A stretch of DNA of 64,000 nt. It comes from M3007 sp965249785. Its GTDB lineage: Bacteria; Bacteroidota; Bacteroidia; Chitinophagales; Saprospiraceae. The stretch spans positions 62,001-126,000 of the forward strand of contig CBDFMU010000022.1 of NCBI GenBank assembly GCA_965249785.1, in the 5' to 3' direction. The notes below the pieces were generated by a model. That model was not told where the DNA came from, searched no databases, and saw nothing but the letters and a program-made list of their open reading frames with translations. The number at the start of each line of letters is the position of its first letter. The stretch's first letter is position 1. Below are positions 1 through 7,679 of this stretch, one piece after another. Position numbers and translations under genes: made by a program.

Positions 1-832
1 GCTCAATACTACCGCCGTCAGCAGCAGTTCAGCCATCTTATCCTGGGGAGTGGTGACTGGCGCGACGCAATACACCTTGCAGTACAAACCAAACACGGCC
101 ACCGCCTGGACCACTGCGGGCAACACCTACTCGAACAGTTTCAATCTGGCGGGACTCACGGCAGGGACCGCCTATAATTGGCAGGTGAAAGCCGACTGCT
201 CCGGTTATTCCACGTCCATGAACTTCACGACCACCGGCAGCAGCGGCAATGGCGGAGGCACTACGGTCATTACCTGTGCTACACCCGTTAGCTTGACCAA
301 CTCTAATGTTACTGCTTATACCGCCCGTATTTCCTGGGCAGCCGTACCCGGTGCTACTACGTATACGGTGCAATTGCGCCTGGCAAATGCTACTACTTAT
401 TTCACGCTGGGCACCATTACTAGTAATGCTGGCAATATCACGGGTTTTACACCCAATACGGCTTACGTCTGGCGCGTAAAAGCGAATTGTTCAGAATATT
501 CGCAACCCAAAACGCTGGTAACGCTGAGCGGTCAAACCAATAGTCATACTTTTAGTAATGAACTACCGACGATCACTTTGTCAGAGAATTCAGAGCTCTC
601 CGTTTATCCTAATCCTGCTAACTCGGTATTGCATTTGCAGATCGGCACCGCTTTGACACCCGATACGGAAGTCTGGATAACTAGTGCTACGGGCCAATTG
701 ATCTCGCGTCGCCGCTGGACTGCCGAGGAAACGCCGATTGATATTTCCACCCTGACTACTGGCCTGTATTTCCTGACTATTGTGCAGGAGGGGCAGCGGA
801 TGGCGACGGAGAAGTTTGTGAAGGAAATGTAA
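1..832 (+). CDS. Fibronectin type III protein with T9SS sorting domain (3' part only)
   Basis: The reading frame is open from the window's left edge (first full codon at base 2), so the N-terminus is missing. Two fibronectin type III-like modules are visible, each with the repeated pattern of a Trp-containing strand followed by TxYxWxVKAxCS. A Type IX secretion C-terminal domain follows from about residue 184 of the visible part: it starts with VYPNPANSVLHL and ends in the basic EKFVKEM. Such proteins are exported by Sec, then moved across the outer membrane and anchored or released by T9SS. No catalytic domain is visible in this fragment, so the activity is unknown. A strong terminator follows. 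Confidence is high for the domain class and low for function. Confidence 0.85.
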   Translation, partial: LNTTAVSSSSAILSWGVVTGATQYTLQYKPNTATAWTTAGNTYSNSFNLAGLTAGTAYNWQVKADCSGYSTSMNFTTTGSSGNGGGTTVITCATPVSLTNSNVTAYTARISWAAVPGATTYTVQLRLANATTYFTLGTITSNAGNITGFTPNTAYVWRVKANCSEYSQPKTLVTLSGQTNSHTFSNELPTITLSENSELSVYPNPANSVLHLQIGTALTPDTEVWITSATGQLISRRRWTAEETPIDISTLTTGLYFLTIVQEGQRMATEKFVKEM

Positions 833-863
833 TAGAATAGTCTATTCGTCAACTAGAATCTTT

Positions 864-900
864 GAAAGGGCCGACCAGGCGTAGCTTGGTCGGCCCTTTC
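864..900 (+). terminator. Intrinsic terminator after the T9SS cargo gene
   Basis: Perfect 14-bp stem GAAAGGGCCGACCA / TGGTCGGCCCTTTC with a 9-nt loop, 31 bp after the stop codon and followed by TGTTTG. The outer stem AAAGGGCCGAC reappears in the terminator after the other intact T9SS cargo gene at 63591-63623. Confidence 0.85.
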
Positions 901-1086
901 TGTTTGAAAATATTCCTAATGTGCAAAAAAACAGTTATTCGTAAAACGAGGGCAGTTACAAGCCCAAAGTCGACAGTTATACATTTAATAACAAGTTGAA
1001 AATTTATTCTAGCAACTTGTACTATCTTTTATCAAACTAGAAAATCTTTTCCATAGATTCCAAAAACAACAGAAATGCCATAATTT

Positions 1087-3330
1087 ATGCCCTTCCCCTT
1101 TTACCGCCAACGTGACGCGATGGACTGCGGCCCTGCCTGTCTCATGATGGCCGCTGCCGCGCATGGACAAAAATATCCCTTGACGCTGCTGCGCGAGCGT
1201 AGTTACCTGGGCCGCGAAGGCGTGTCCGCCCAGGGCATCATGGAGGCTGCCGAGAGCGTTGGATTTCGCTCGATGGCCGTCAAAGTGCCTTTTGATACGG
1301 GACACGATACGGCTTGCCTGACCACTGCTCCGCTGCCTTGCATTGCGCATTGGAACCAAAACCATTTCGTAGTCGTTTACAAAGCCGATCAAAAACAAGC
1401 GTGGGTGGCCGACCCAGCTGCCGGAAAATTCAAAGTCTCCCGAGCCGATTTTGAAAAATCGTGGGCCAGTGATGCGGGCCAAGGTGTATTGATCCTGCTG
1501 GAGCCTGGCCCGCAATTTTATCAACCCACCCACGAACATCTAACCGAAACGGCGCGACTTTCCTCTATTTTTGGCTATGTCCGCCCTTACCGTCGTCTGA
1601 TCTTCCAATTGCTGATCGGCATGGTGCTGGGTAGCCTCTTCCTGCTCGTTTTCCCCTTTCTGACCCAAAGCATCGTTGATTTTGGTATTGATAATCGCAA
1701 CCTCGGCTTTATTTACCTGATGCTTGCAGCCCAGTTGATGCTTTTCATCAGTCAGCTGGTGGTACAGTTTCTACAGAGTCGCATCCTGTTGTTTATAGGT
1801 ACGCGTATCAATGTAGCGATGGTCAGCGATTTTTTGACCAAGCTCATGCGGCTGCCCGCCCGTTTCTTCGACACCAAACTGACCGGCGATCTGCTGCAAC
1901 GCATTGGGGATCAAGCTCGTGTTGAAACTTTCCTCACCCATTCGGTATTGCCGATTCTGTTTTCGGTGGTGAATTTTATCATCTTTGGACTGGTGTTATT
2001 TCTGTATAATACCCTGATTTTCAGTATATTCATATTGGCAGCCGTGCTATACGTTGTCTGGATTCTATTTTTCCTGCGCCGCCGCAAGGAACTGGACTAT
2101 TTACGCTTCCAACAAGCCGGAGAAAACAGCAGTACTCTCATTGAGCTAATACAGGGAATGCAAGAGATCAAACTGCAAGGCTCGGAGCGCAAACGCCGCC
2201 GTATCTGGGCCAATGTACAGGCCAAATTATTTCATACCAACCTGCGTTCGCTGCATCTGGCGCAATGGCAGGAAGCCGGAGCGGGTTTTATCAATCAAAC
2301 CAAAAATATTGTCATCACCTTTTTGGCTGCCAAAGCAGTCATGGATGGTCAAATGACCCTCGGTATGATGCTGGCCACGCAGTACATGGTCGGCCAGTTG
2401 GATGGGCCGCTGCAACAATTCATTGCCTTCATCCGCGCCGCGCAGGATGCCAAGCTAAGCCTGGTGCGTATGGCTGAAATACACGATCAGCCCGACGAGG
2501 ATGCCATTGCTCCTCCCCATCACGGGGAAGGTTGGGAGGGAGATATCCGTTTGGAAAACCTCTCTTTTCGATACTCGCCGCTGGACCCCGAAGTGCTGCA
2601 AAACATCAGCCTGGACATTCCATACGGGAAAGTCACCGCTATTGTCGGCACTAGCGGTAGCGGAAAGACTACTTTAGTCAAGTTACTACTCGGCTTTTAC
2701 CAGCCAACGCAGGGCAGCATCAAAATTGGTGCGCATGCATTGGCTTCCATTCCTCCCAGTCAATGGCGACCACATTGTGGGGCGGTGATGCAGGATAGTT
2801 TTATTTTCTCGGATACTATCGCCAATAACATTACCGAGTGCGACGAGCGGCCCGATCTCGTGCGCCTGCGCCATGCCGTACAAATTGCGAACATCCAATC
2901 ATTTATCGAAGCATTGCCGCTGGGTTACAATACTAAAATCGGCACACAAGGCAACGGTATCAGCCAGGGGCAGCGTCAAAGGCTATTGATTGCCCGTGCC
3001 GTTTATAAGAACCCGGACTTCCTGTTTTTTGATGAAGCCACCAATGCCCTGGATGCCAATAATGAACGGGTCATCGTGGAAAATCTGGAAGCGTTTTATC
3101 AGGGGCAGACTCTTACCAATTATGAGGAAGCGGGAGAAGGAATCAAGAACGGAAGCCGCGCTAAAACGGTGGTCATCGTTGCTCACCGCTTGAGTACCGT
3201 GCGCCACGCCGATCAGATCATCGTGCTGGAAAAAGGCTGCCTGATAGAGCAGGGGACGCATGAAGAACTAGTAGCCCGACAGGGTGCGTACTTTCATCTA
3301 GTTAAGAACCAGTTGGAACTGGGTAGTTAA
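1087..3330 (+). CDS. C39 peptidase-containing ABC exporter for the graspetide
   Basis: Bifunctional leader protease and exporter of 747 residues. An N-terminal peptidase C39 domain (about 1-130) carries Cys14 in DCGPACL, His93 and Asp109 in ADPAAG; this family cleaves after a double-glycine leader. A six-helix ABC membrane domain (about 155-450) and a nucleotide-binding domain follow: Walker A GTSGSGKT (521-528), signature ISQGQ (625-629) in place of LSGGQ, Walker B Asp649-Glu650, switch His700. It is the first gene of the cluster, and the precursor at 3945 ends its leader in GG, so that peptide is the expected substrate. Odd points: 50 residues separate Glu650 from His700, against about 31 in typical exporters, so roughly 19 residues are inserted after the D-loop; and the linker before the ATPase is encoded by a GC-rich palindrome. 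Function is secure; the substrate is inferred. Confidence 0.93.
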   Translation: MPFPFYRQRDAMDCGPACLMMAAAAHGQKYPLTLLRERSYLGREGVSAQGIMEAAESVGFRSMAVKVPFDTGHDTACLTTAPLPCIAHWNQNHFVVVYKADQKQAWVADPAAGKFKVSRADFEKSWASDAGQGVLILLEPGPQFYQPTHEHLTETARLSSIFGYVRPYRRLIFQLLIGMVLGSLFLLVFPFLTQSIVDFGIDNRNLGFIYLMLAAQLMLFISQLVVQFLQSRILLFIGTRINVAMVSDFLTKLMRLPARFFDTKLTGDLLQRIGDQARVETFLTHSVLPILFSVVNFIIFGLVLFLYNTLIFSIFILAAVLYVVWILFFLRRRKELDYLRFQQAGENSSTLIELIQGMQEIKLQGSERKRRRIWANVQAKLFHTNLRSLHLAQWQEAGAGFINQTKNIVITFLAAKAVMDGQMTLGMMLATQYMVGQLDGPLQQFIAFIRAAQDAKLSLVRMAEIHDQPDEDAIAPPHHGEGWEGDIRLENLSFRYSPLDPEVLQNISLDIPYGKVTAIVGTSGSGKTTLVKLLLGFYQPTQGSIKIGAHALASIPPSQWRPHCGAVMQDSFIFSDTIANNITECDERPDLVRLRHAVQIANIQSFIEALPLGYNTKIGTQGNGISQGQRQRLLIARAVYKNPDFLFFDEATNALDANNERVIVENLEAFYQGQTLTNYEEAGEGIKNGSRAKTVVIVAHRLSTVRHADQIIVLEKGCLIEQGTHEELVARQGAYFHLVKNQLELGS
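2510..2542 (+). repeat. GC-rich palindromic element inside the exporter gene
   Basis: C-rich arm (CTCCTCCCC), short spacer, then G-rich arms (CGGGGAAGG, GGGAGGG). It is in frame and encodes the Pro/His/Gly-rich linker between membrane and ATPase domains. It resembles the elements at 25408-25440, 42351-42400 and 58455-58636. Confidence 0.5.
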
Positions 3331-3424
3331 ATTGCTGTTTATCAAATACTTACCATAGCATTCTTGCTATTTTATATTTTTCTCCACTTATTCGATTCCG
3401 CTCCATCTCAAACACTGGCCTGCC

Positions 3425-3778
3425 ATGAACCTTTTCTCCGATCTTTTTCTTCTGCAACAGATTGATCACCTTATTCGCACTCGTGCTACTGGAAATCCAA
3501 AAGCCTTGTCCAAACGGCTGGCCATATCTGAACCTAGCGTCTATCGCCTAATGGAACGTCTGAAAGAGCAGGGTTTTCCCATCGCTTATGACAAACAGGA
3601 GCACACTTATTACTATATGGAGCCTGTAAAATGGAGTGCAGAGTTTTTGGTAGGGGCGGAAAAACTACTTTCTATCCGGGGCGGAGAAAAAAAATCTGAT
3701 ATTTTTTCTGCACTCTCAATTTTTGATAGGGATGGCTTTGACCTTTGTACCACTTCTCCTAATTATGGTGCACCATAA
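3425..3778 (+). CDS. Small HTH DNA-binding protein, likely cluster regulator
   Basis: 117-residue protein with an N-terminal DeoR/HTH_11-like helix-turn-helix (about 10-55; core ALSKRLAISEPSVYRLMERL), then a short tyrosine-rich strand region (YYYMEPV) and a tail with IRGGEKK. Such small HTH proteins are common beside bacteriocin and RiPP genes in Bacteroidota, and this one lies 94 bp after the exporter and 166 bp before the precursor. A transcriptional role is inferred from the fold and position. No ligand domain, receiver domain or kinase partner is visible, so how it senses anything is unknown. The gene is moderately AT-rich, matching the start of the low-GC part of the cluster. Confidence 0.7.
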   Translation: MNLFSDLFLLQQIDHLIRTRATGNPKALSKRLAISEPSVYRLMERLKEQGFPIAYDKQEHTYYYMEPVKWSAEFLVGAEKLLSIRGGEKKSDIFSALSIFDRDGFDLCTTSPNYGAP

Positions 3779-3944
3779 GGATGGGAAGTCGGGGATGCTA
3801 CTCACCCGGCCGGAATCCATGGGGAGGAAGGCAACTAAGAAGAGGGTAGCATTATACTTCGCATTAATTACTTTGAATTATAAAATGACTTTAAAATATT
3901 TTTATAGACAAAGTGATAATACGCGTAGTTACACACCATTTTTT

Positions 3945-4154
3945 ATGAAAAAGGATAAATTTTTACCGCTCAACTCTGGTCTTTTTGATAGCTCTGAACT
4001 GAGCAAGTCTCAATTGCGCGTAGTAACAGGCGGGCAAACCAAGTTTAAAACTGTCGGCGGCGGTGGTGGTACAGACGAAATTGGAGGCGATCTTAGTACT
4101 ACCTTTAGTGATGGTACTGCATCTGGCCCTAAGACAGACGGAGCATTGACGTAA
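3945..4154 (+). CDS. Grasp-with-spasm graspetide precursor peptide (69 aa)
   Basis: I start at the ATG at 3945, giving 69 residues, because the peptide then begins with a lysine-rich MKKDKFLPLN leader as in this family; the frame stays open further upstream. The leader ends in RVVTGG (residues 27-32), a double-glycine site for the C39 exporter. The core has a five-glycine run, then a Thr/Ser- and Asp/Glu-rich tail (TDEIGGDLSTTF, SDGTASGPKTDGALT). ATP-grasp maturases of this class join Thr/Ser hydroxyls to Asp/Glu carboxyls as ω-esters, so several rings are possible, but the ring pattern cannot be read from sequence. The gene sits between the regulator and the maturation genes and is followed by a hairpin that could hold precursor mRNA above maturase mRNA. 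The class is confident; the product structure is unknown. Confidence 0.85.
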   Translation: MKKDKFLPLNSGLFDSSELSKSQLRVVTGGQTKFKTVGGGGGTDEIGGDLSTTFSDGTASGPKTDGALT

Positions 4155-4172
4155 TATATGCGTTAGTAAAGT

Positions 4173-4211
4173 GAGTGGTACAGGTTAATCATTTGTTAAT
4201 TTGTACCACTC
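4173..4211 (+). terminator. Hairpin between precursor and maturation genes
   Basis: 10-bp perfect stem GAGTGGTACA / TGTACCACTC with a 19-nt AU-rich loop, 18 bp after the precursor stop. The 3' side is AATTATTT rather than a strong U-run, so a partial terminator or 3'-end stabiliser is more likely than a complete stop. Confidence 0.55.
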
Positions 4212-4292
4212 AATTATTTAACTAATATTTTAATTTGTATATAAGTTTATTAAAAAGTGTATGAAATCCCTTTACAACTAGGTATGTATAAT

Positions 4293-4300
4293 TAATTTTG
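4293..4300 (+). promoter_or_regulatory. Candidate -7 element TAATTTTG for the maturation operon
   Basis: Matches the Bacteroidota -7 consensus TAnnTTTG, 42 bp upstream of the DUF6624 start and after the hairpin. A weak -33 match (TTTA at 4271) is about 19 bp further upstream. It would let the maturation genes be transcribed apart from the precursor. Confidence 0.4.
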
Positions 4301-4342
4301 ATGCTTTTTGTCAATTTTTTTGCATATTAAAGTGCCGTCAAT

Positions 4343-5293
4343 ATGATAAATCGTAGTATATTTGTTTGTTTGTTCTTATTGGCATTCTTAATTAATGGAT
4401 GGAGCCAAGGCTGGAAGGCAGACCTATGGATACCTCCTCAATATGCAGGTGTAGATACTGAAACTTATCAGAAGTATTGCTCATTATTAAGACAATCCAG
4501 CAAGTGTATCAACGAGTGCTATGGCGATGTACCTACTTTTTGCTACCACAATCGTTTTGTAGCTTACGTTCATTTAAAGGTCCAGAGTGATACATTGAGT
4601 AAATATCTAAATGAATCTATAAATTTTAATCCGGTATGTCAATGTAATAGATTACATGATATAGTAGAAAAATGGAAATTTGACACAATATTGCCTTCTT
4701 CATTCCAGTATGAATGGAAATGTGCTTTAGATCACTGTTCACAGATGTTTTCTAAATACGATAAGCCTCTAATGCAGGTGTTATCACAAATAAAGAAGGA
4801 TGATCAGGAAATTCGTGAGGATCTGGAACGATTTGGCAATGCACAATTTGAAGATAGCCCTTGGATACTCCAACAATGGGCAAAACAGAATATAAAAGAC
4901 TCACTCAATCTGATTAAAATTGACACAATTATTGCGCACTGGGGATATCCGGGCCGTAGTTTGGTGGGGGATGAACTCTCTAATGTTGCGTTTTATGTGA
5001 TCCAGCATGCGCCAGCCAAACGCCAGGACCATTATCTTCCTCTTGTCAAAGATGCAGCTATGCGACGTGAAATATCATTCGATCTTTATGGCTATTTAGT
5101 TGATCGTATACGTATGTTTCGCAATGAGAAGCAATTGTTTGGCACACAGACAATATATAACCCAAAGACAAAAAAAATGGAATTATACCCAATAGAAGAT
5201 ATAACTAATATAGATGAAAGAAGAAGAAAAATGGGTATGGAGACACTTAATAAATATATGAAGAATTTTGGAATTGACGCTATAAAACAATAG
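4343..5293 (+). CDS. Secreted cysteine-rich DUF6624 protein, copy 1
   Basis: 316 residues with an N-terminal signal peptide (hydrophobic stretch about 5-20, then WSQ), so probably periplasmic or secreted. The second half has DUF6624 hallmarks: WGYPGRSLVGDELSN, then VIQHAP, a DLYGYLVDRI region and LFGTQTIYNPKTKKMELYP. The first half has clustered cysteines (for example KCINECYGDVPTFCYHN and PVCQCN), suggesting disulphides or metal binding. No enzymatic activity is established for the family. It is 4 bp from gwsG, so they are surely co-transcribed. A close paralogue closes the cluster at 9037. Immunity, leader processing or envelope handling of the peptide are possible roles; none is shown by the sequence. 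Confidence 0.8.
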   Translation: MINRSIFVCLFLLAFLINGWSQGWKADLWIPPQYAGVDTETYQKYCSLLRQSSKCINECYGDVPTFCYHNRFVAYVHLKVQSDTLSKYLNESINFNPVCQCNRLHDIVEKWKFDTILPSSFQYEWKCALDHCSQMFSKYDKPLMQVLSQIKKDDQEIREDLERFGNAQFEDSPWILQQWAKQNIKDSLNLIKIDTIIAHWGYPGRSLVGDELSNVAFYVIQHAPAKRQDHYLPLVKDAAMRREISFDLYGYLVDRIRMFRNEKQLFGTQTIYNPKTKKMELYPIEDITNIDERRRKMGMETLNKYMKNFGIDAIKQ

Positions 5294-5297
5294 AAGC

Positions 5298-6287
5298 ATG
5301 AAGAAAATATGCATCTTTTCTCAAGGAAGTGATAATTCTAGCGGTAAGGTTATAGAGTGGCTTTGGTATTTGTATAAGATAAAAGTAACTCGTTTGAATT
5401 CAAATGAAATAGTAGAAGAAATTAATATAAACTTGGATTCTAAAGGTGTTTGTGTTGAAGAGCTTAGGTACAACAATGAAATTATTGATCTAGTAAATTT
5501 TGATTATTTTTGGTATAGAAGAGGGAATTTTGTTTTGGCCCTACCGTTCTATATAGATAAAATTAAAAATAAGAAATTTGAGTCTATAATAAATAGAGAA
5601 CATGAAGAAGTACGCAATTTTATATTTCAATCTACGGAAGAAAATACCCTTTTAGGTAGCTTTTCTGAGGAATTGAGAAATCGAAAATTATCTGATCTTA
5701 AGGCTGCGGCTGCTTGTGGCTTGAATATACCAGTAACGTTGATAACTAATCAACGTAGTACTCTATTAGAGTTTTTGAAAAAATATCCTCTTGCTATAAC
5801 TAAGCCTATTTCTAACCATTTTAATGTTGATCTTGAAGATCATTTATATCATGGAACTGGTACAAGGATGATCAATCTCAAAGATGTTGATAGTATGGCT
5901 GAAACTTTTGTCCCCGTAATGATTCAGGAATATCAAGAAAAAGAAGTTGAAATCCGTGTGTTCTTTTCCAAAGATATCTTTTTTTCGATGGCGATTTTTT
6001 CTCAATTAGACGACCAAACATCTACGGATTATCGTAATTATAACGAAGAAAAACCGAATCGAAATGTACCATTTTGCTTGCCAGAAAATATTAAACTTAA
6101 TCTTATTGCTTTCATCAAGCGCGTGGGTTTGGATACTGGTTCTATTGATTTAATTCTAACCCAAAGCGACAAATATTGTTTTTTGGAGATTAATCCAAGC
6201 GGCATATTTGATTGGTTATCAGTACGTTGCAATTATTTTATTGAGGAAAAAATTGCTCATCAAATCGCTCATTATGCAAATACTTGA
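5298..6287 (+). CDS. gwsG: Grasp-with-spasm ATP-grasp peptide maturase
   Basis: 329-residue ATP-grasp ligase of the microviridin/graspetide class, which phosphorylates Asp or Glu side chains of the precursor and closes esters with Thr or Ser. Visible features are the nucleotide-binding lysine in AITKPIS (Lys169), the strand VEIRVFF (about 217-223) and the metal-binding end FLEINPSGIFDWLS (Glu297, Asn299). The N-terminal region contains the FDYFWYRRGNF element typical of peptide-binding members. Its start is 4 bp after the DUF6624 stop, and its last 14 bp overlap the next gene. The gene is strongly AT-rich compared with the flanking exporter and HlyD genes, pointing to transfer as a module. 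A second, ruined copy of its 5' end lies at 9989-10067. Confidence 0.92.
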   Translation: MKKICIFSQGSDNSSGKVIEWLWYLYKIKVTRLNSNEIVEEININLDSKGVCVEELRYNNEIIDLVNFDYFWYRRGNFVLALPFYIDKIKNKKFESIINREHEEVRNFIFQSTEENTLLGSFSEELRNRKLSDLKAAAACGLNIPVTLITNQRSTLLEFLKKYPLAITKPISNHFNVDLEDHLYHGTGTRMINLKDVDSMAETFVPVMIQEYQEKEVEIRVFFSKDIFFSMAIFSQLDDQTSTDYRNYNEEKPNRNVPFCLPENIKLNLIAFIKRVGLDTGSIDLILTQSDKYCFLEINPSGIFDWLSVRCNYFIEEKIAHQIAHYANT

Positions 6288-6537
6288 AACCAGTTCAGCA
6301 AACTTAGTTTCTTCTTTGCGCCAAGTCGAAGACTTACTCTTTGCATCAGAAATAAAATCTCATCTCCCATTGACAGCGTGGTTTACGCAGGTGACTCCAA
6401 AAACAGAAGAAAAAAACGAATTTGGAGAGGTAGAAGGATATAAGTGCTTAAGTATTGATTTTTTGCAATCAAATGAGGTCTTTCCAAGTCTTAGTCCAAA
6501 GCCAATTTCTAAAATCTGGATTTTTGCCGTAAAATGA
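6274..6537 (+). CDS. Unknown 88-aa protein between gwsG and gwsS
   Basis: I start at the ATG at 6274 (MQILETSSANLV), which overlaps gwsG by 14 bp; an in-frame upstream ATG at 6208 would overlap it by 80 bp. The stop overlaps the gwsS start as ATGA, so the three genes look translationally coupled. No domain is recognised. There is no signal peptide; the N-terminus (about 4-28) looks helical, followed by a strand-rich half with an acidic turn (TEEKNEFGEVEG) and a hydrophobic end (KIWIFAVK). By position it could be a small maturation partner, for example a leader-binding protein; this is inference only. Low GC like both neighbours supports it being a real part of the operon. Confidence 0.7.
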   Translation: MQILETSSANLVSSLRQVEDLLFASEIKSHLPLTAWFTQVTPKTEEKNEFGEVEGYKCLSIDFLQSNEVFPSLSPKPISKIWIFAVK

Positions 6538-7679
6538 ATAAAAATAACTTATTTGCTCTTTTTGCATGTGTTTTTCCTGTGATGGGTGCTACGCGTAATA
6601 CGCTAGTGGACATACAAAGGGGGCAATTCTATTTTATACCAGACGCACTTTATGAAATATTGACGCAACATATACATAAAAGTATTGATGAAATAAAATT
6701 AATATATAAAAATAAATTTGATGATATTATTGATGATTACTTTGAATTTTTAATTCAAAAGGAGTTGATTTTTTTTACTAAAACTCCACACCTTTATCCA
6801 AGTATTGATATACAGTGGAAGAGTCCATTATATATAACTAATGCCATAATGGATTTTGATGATGCAACTGTAATTAATACTAAAGGTGTTTTCACTCAAT
6901 TAGATGAACTACGATGCAAATCTTTGCAAATCCGCTGCTTTTGCGACAAACCACTAGAATTTTGGCGCGAACTACTAAAACTAATGGATGGTTTAACAAT
7001 AATGTCCGTGGAATTTGTAGTTAAATATCAACTAGATTTCGAGCAAAAATCTATTTTTGATCTATGCCAAGAATTTGCTAGAATTAGCATATTTACTGCT
7101 CATTCAGCCCCTTTTTCCGATCTGATTTACGGGGCAAAAAGTGGTATTGGGCATATTTATTTTATTAAAGAGGAAATTGCCTCACAATACCATTGTGGGA
7201 TGATTTTACCAGATTTTTTTACAGTAAATATTTCTACCTTCACCGAAGCCCACCACCACAATTCCTGCCTCAACCGCAAAATATCTATTGACACAGACGG
7301 CAACATCAAAAACTGCCCTTCTATGTCGCAATCCTTTGGCAATATCAAAGATACTACGCTCCAAGAAGCACTTGATCACCCGGATTTCAAAAAATATTGG
7401 AACGTCACTAAGGACCAGATTGCAGTATGCAAGGATTGTGAATTCCGTTACATCTGCACTGACTGTCGTGGTTATATTGAAAACCCAGAAGATATGTACT
7501 CCAAGCCACTCAAATGCGGCTACAATCCTTACACCTGCGAATGGGAAGAATGGAGTACCAATCCATTAAAACAAAAAGCTATTGACTACTATGGAATGCG
7601 TGAAGTATTGCCCGAATTCAAAATGAAGCCCGACTATGTCCCTAACAGCCCAGCCTACGCCGGAGCAAATCCGTCTTAA
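6534..7679 (+). CDS. gwsS: Grasp-with-spasm SPASM-domain peptide maturase
   Basis: 381-residue protein with a C-terminal SPASM domain and no CxxxCxxC radical-SAM motif, as expected for the grasp-with-spasm partner of GwsG. Eight cysteines fit two auxiliary 4Fe-4S sites: Cys245, Cys261, then Cys299-x2-Cys302-x5-Cys308-x2-Cys311, then Cys328 and Cys335. The N-terminal 230 residues are a leader-binding-like region without a recognised catalytic motif. What the clusters do in this family is not settled. Its start overlaps the 88-aa gene by 4 bp and its end overlaps HlyD by 44 bp. The first two thirds are very AT-rich; composition rises towards the 3' end where it meets the GC-richer HlyD gene, like a recombination seam. 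Confidence 0.92.
   Translation: MNKNNLFALFACVFPVMGATRNTLVDIQRGQFYFIPDALYEILTQHIHKSIDEIKLIYKNKFDDIIDDYFEFLIQKELIFFTKTPHLYPSIDIQWKSPLYITNAIMDFDDATVINTKGVFTQLDELRCKSLQIRCFCDKPLEFWRELLKLMDGLTIMSVEFVVKYQLDFEQKSIFDLCQEFARISIFTAHSAPFSDLIYGAKSGIGHIYFIKEEIASQYHCGMILPDFFTVNISTFTEAHHHNSCLNRKISIDTDGNIKNCPSMSQSFGNIKDTTLQEALDHPDFKKYWNVTKDQIAVCKDCEFRYICTDCRGYIENPEDMYSKPLKCGYNPYTCEWEEWSTNPLKQKAIDYYGMREVLPEFKMKPDYVPNSPAYAGANPS

Noticed and set aside
6534..7679. GwsS as a radical-SAM enzyme
   Set aside because: No CxxxCxxC motif exists; the cysteines fit only the SPASM auxiliary-cluster pattern.
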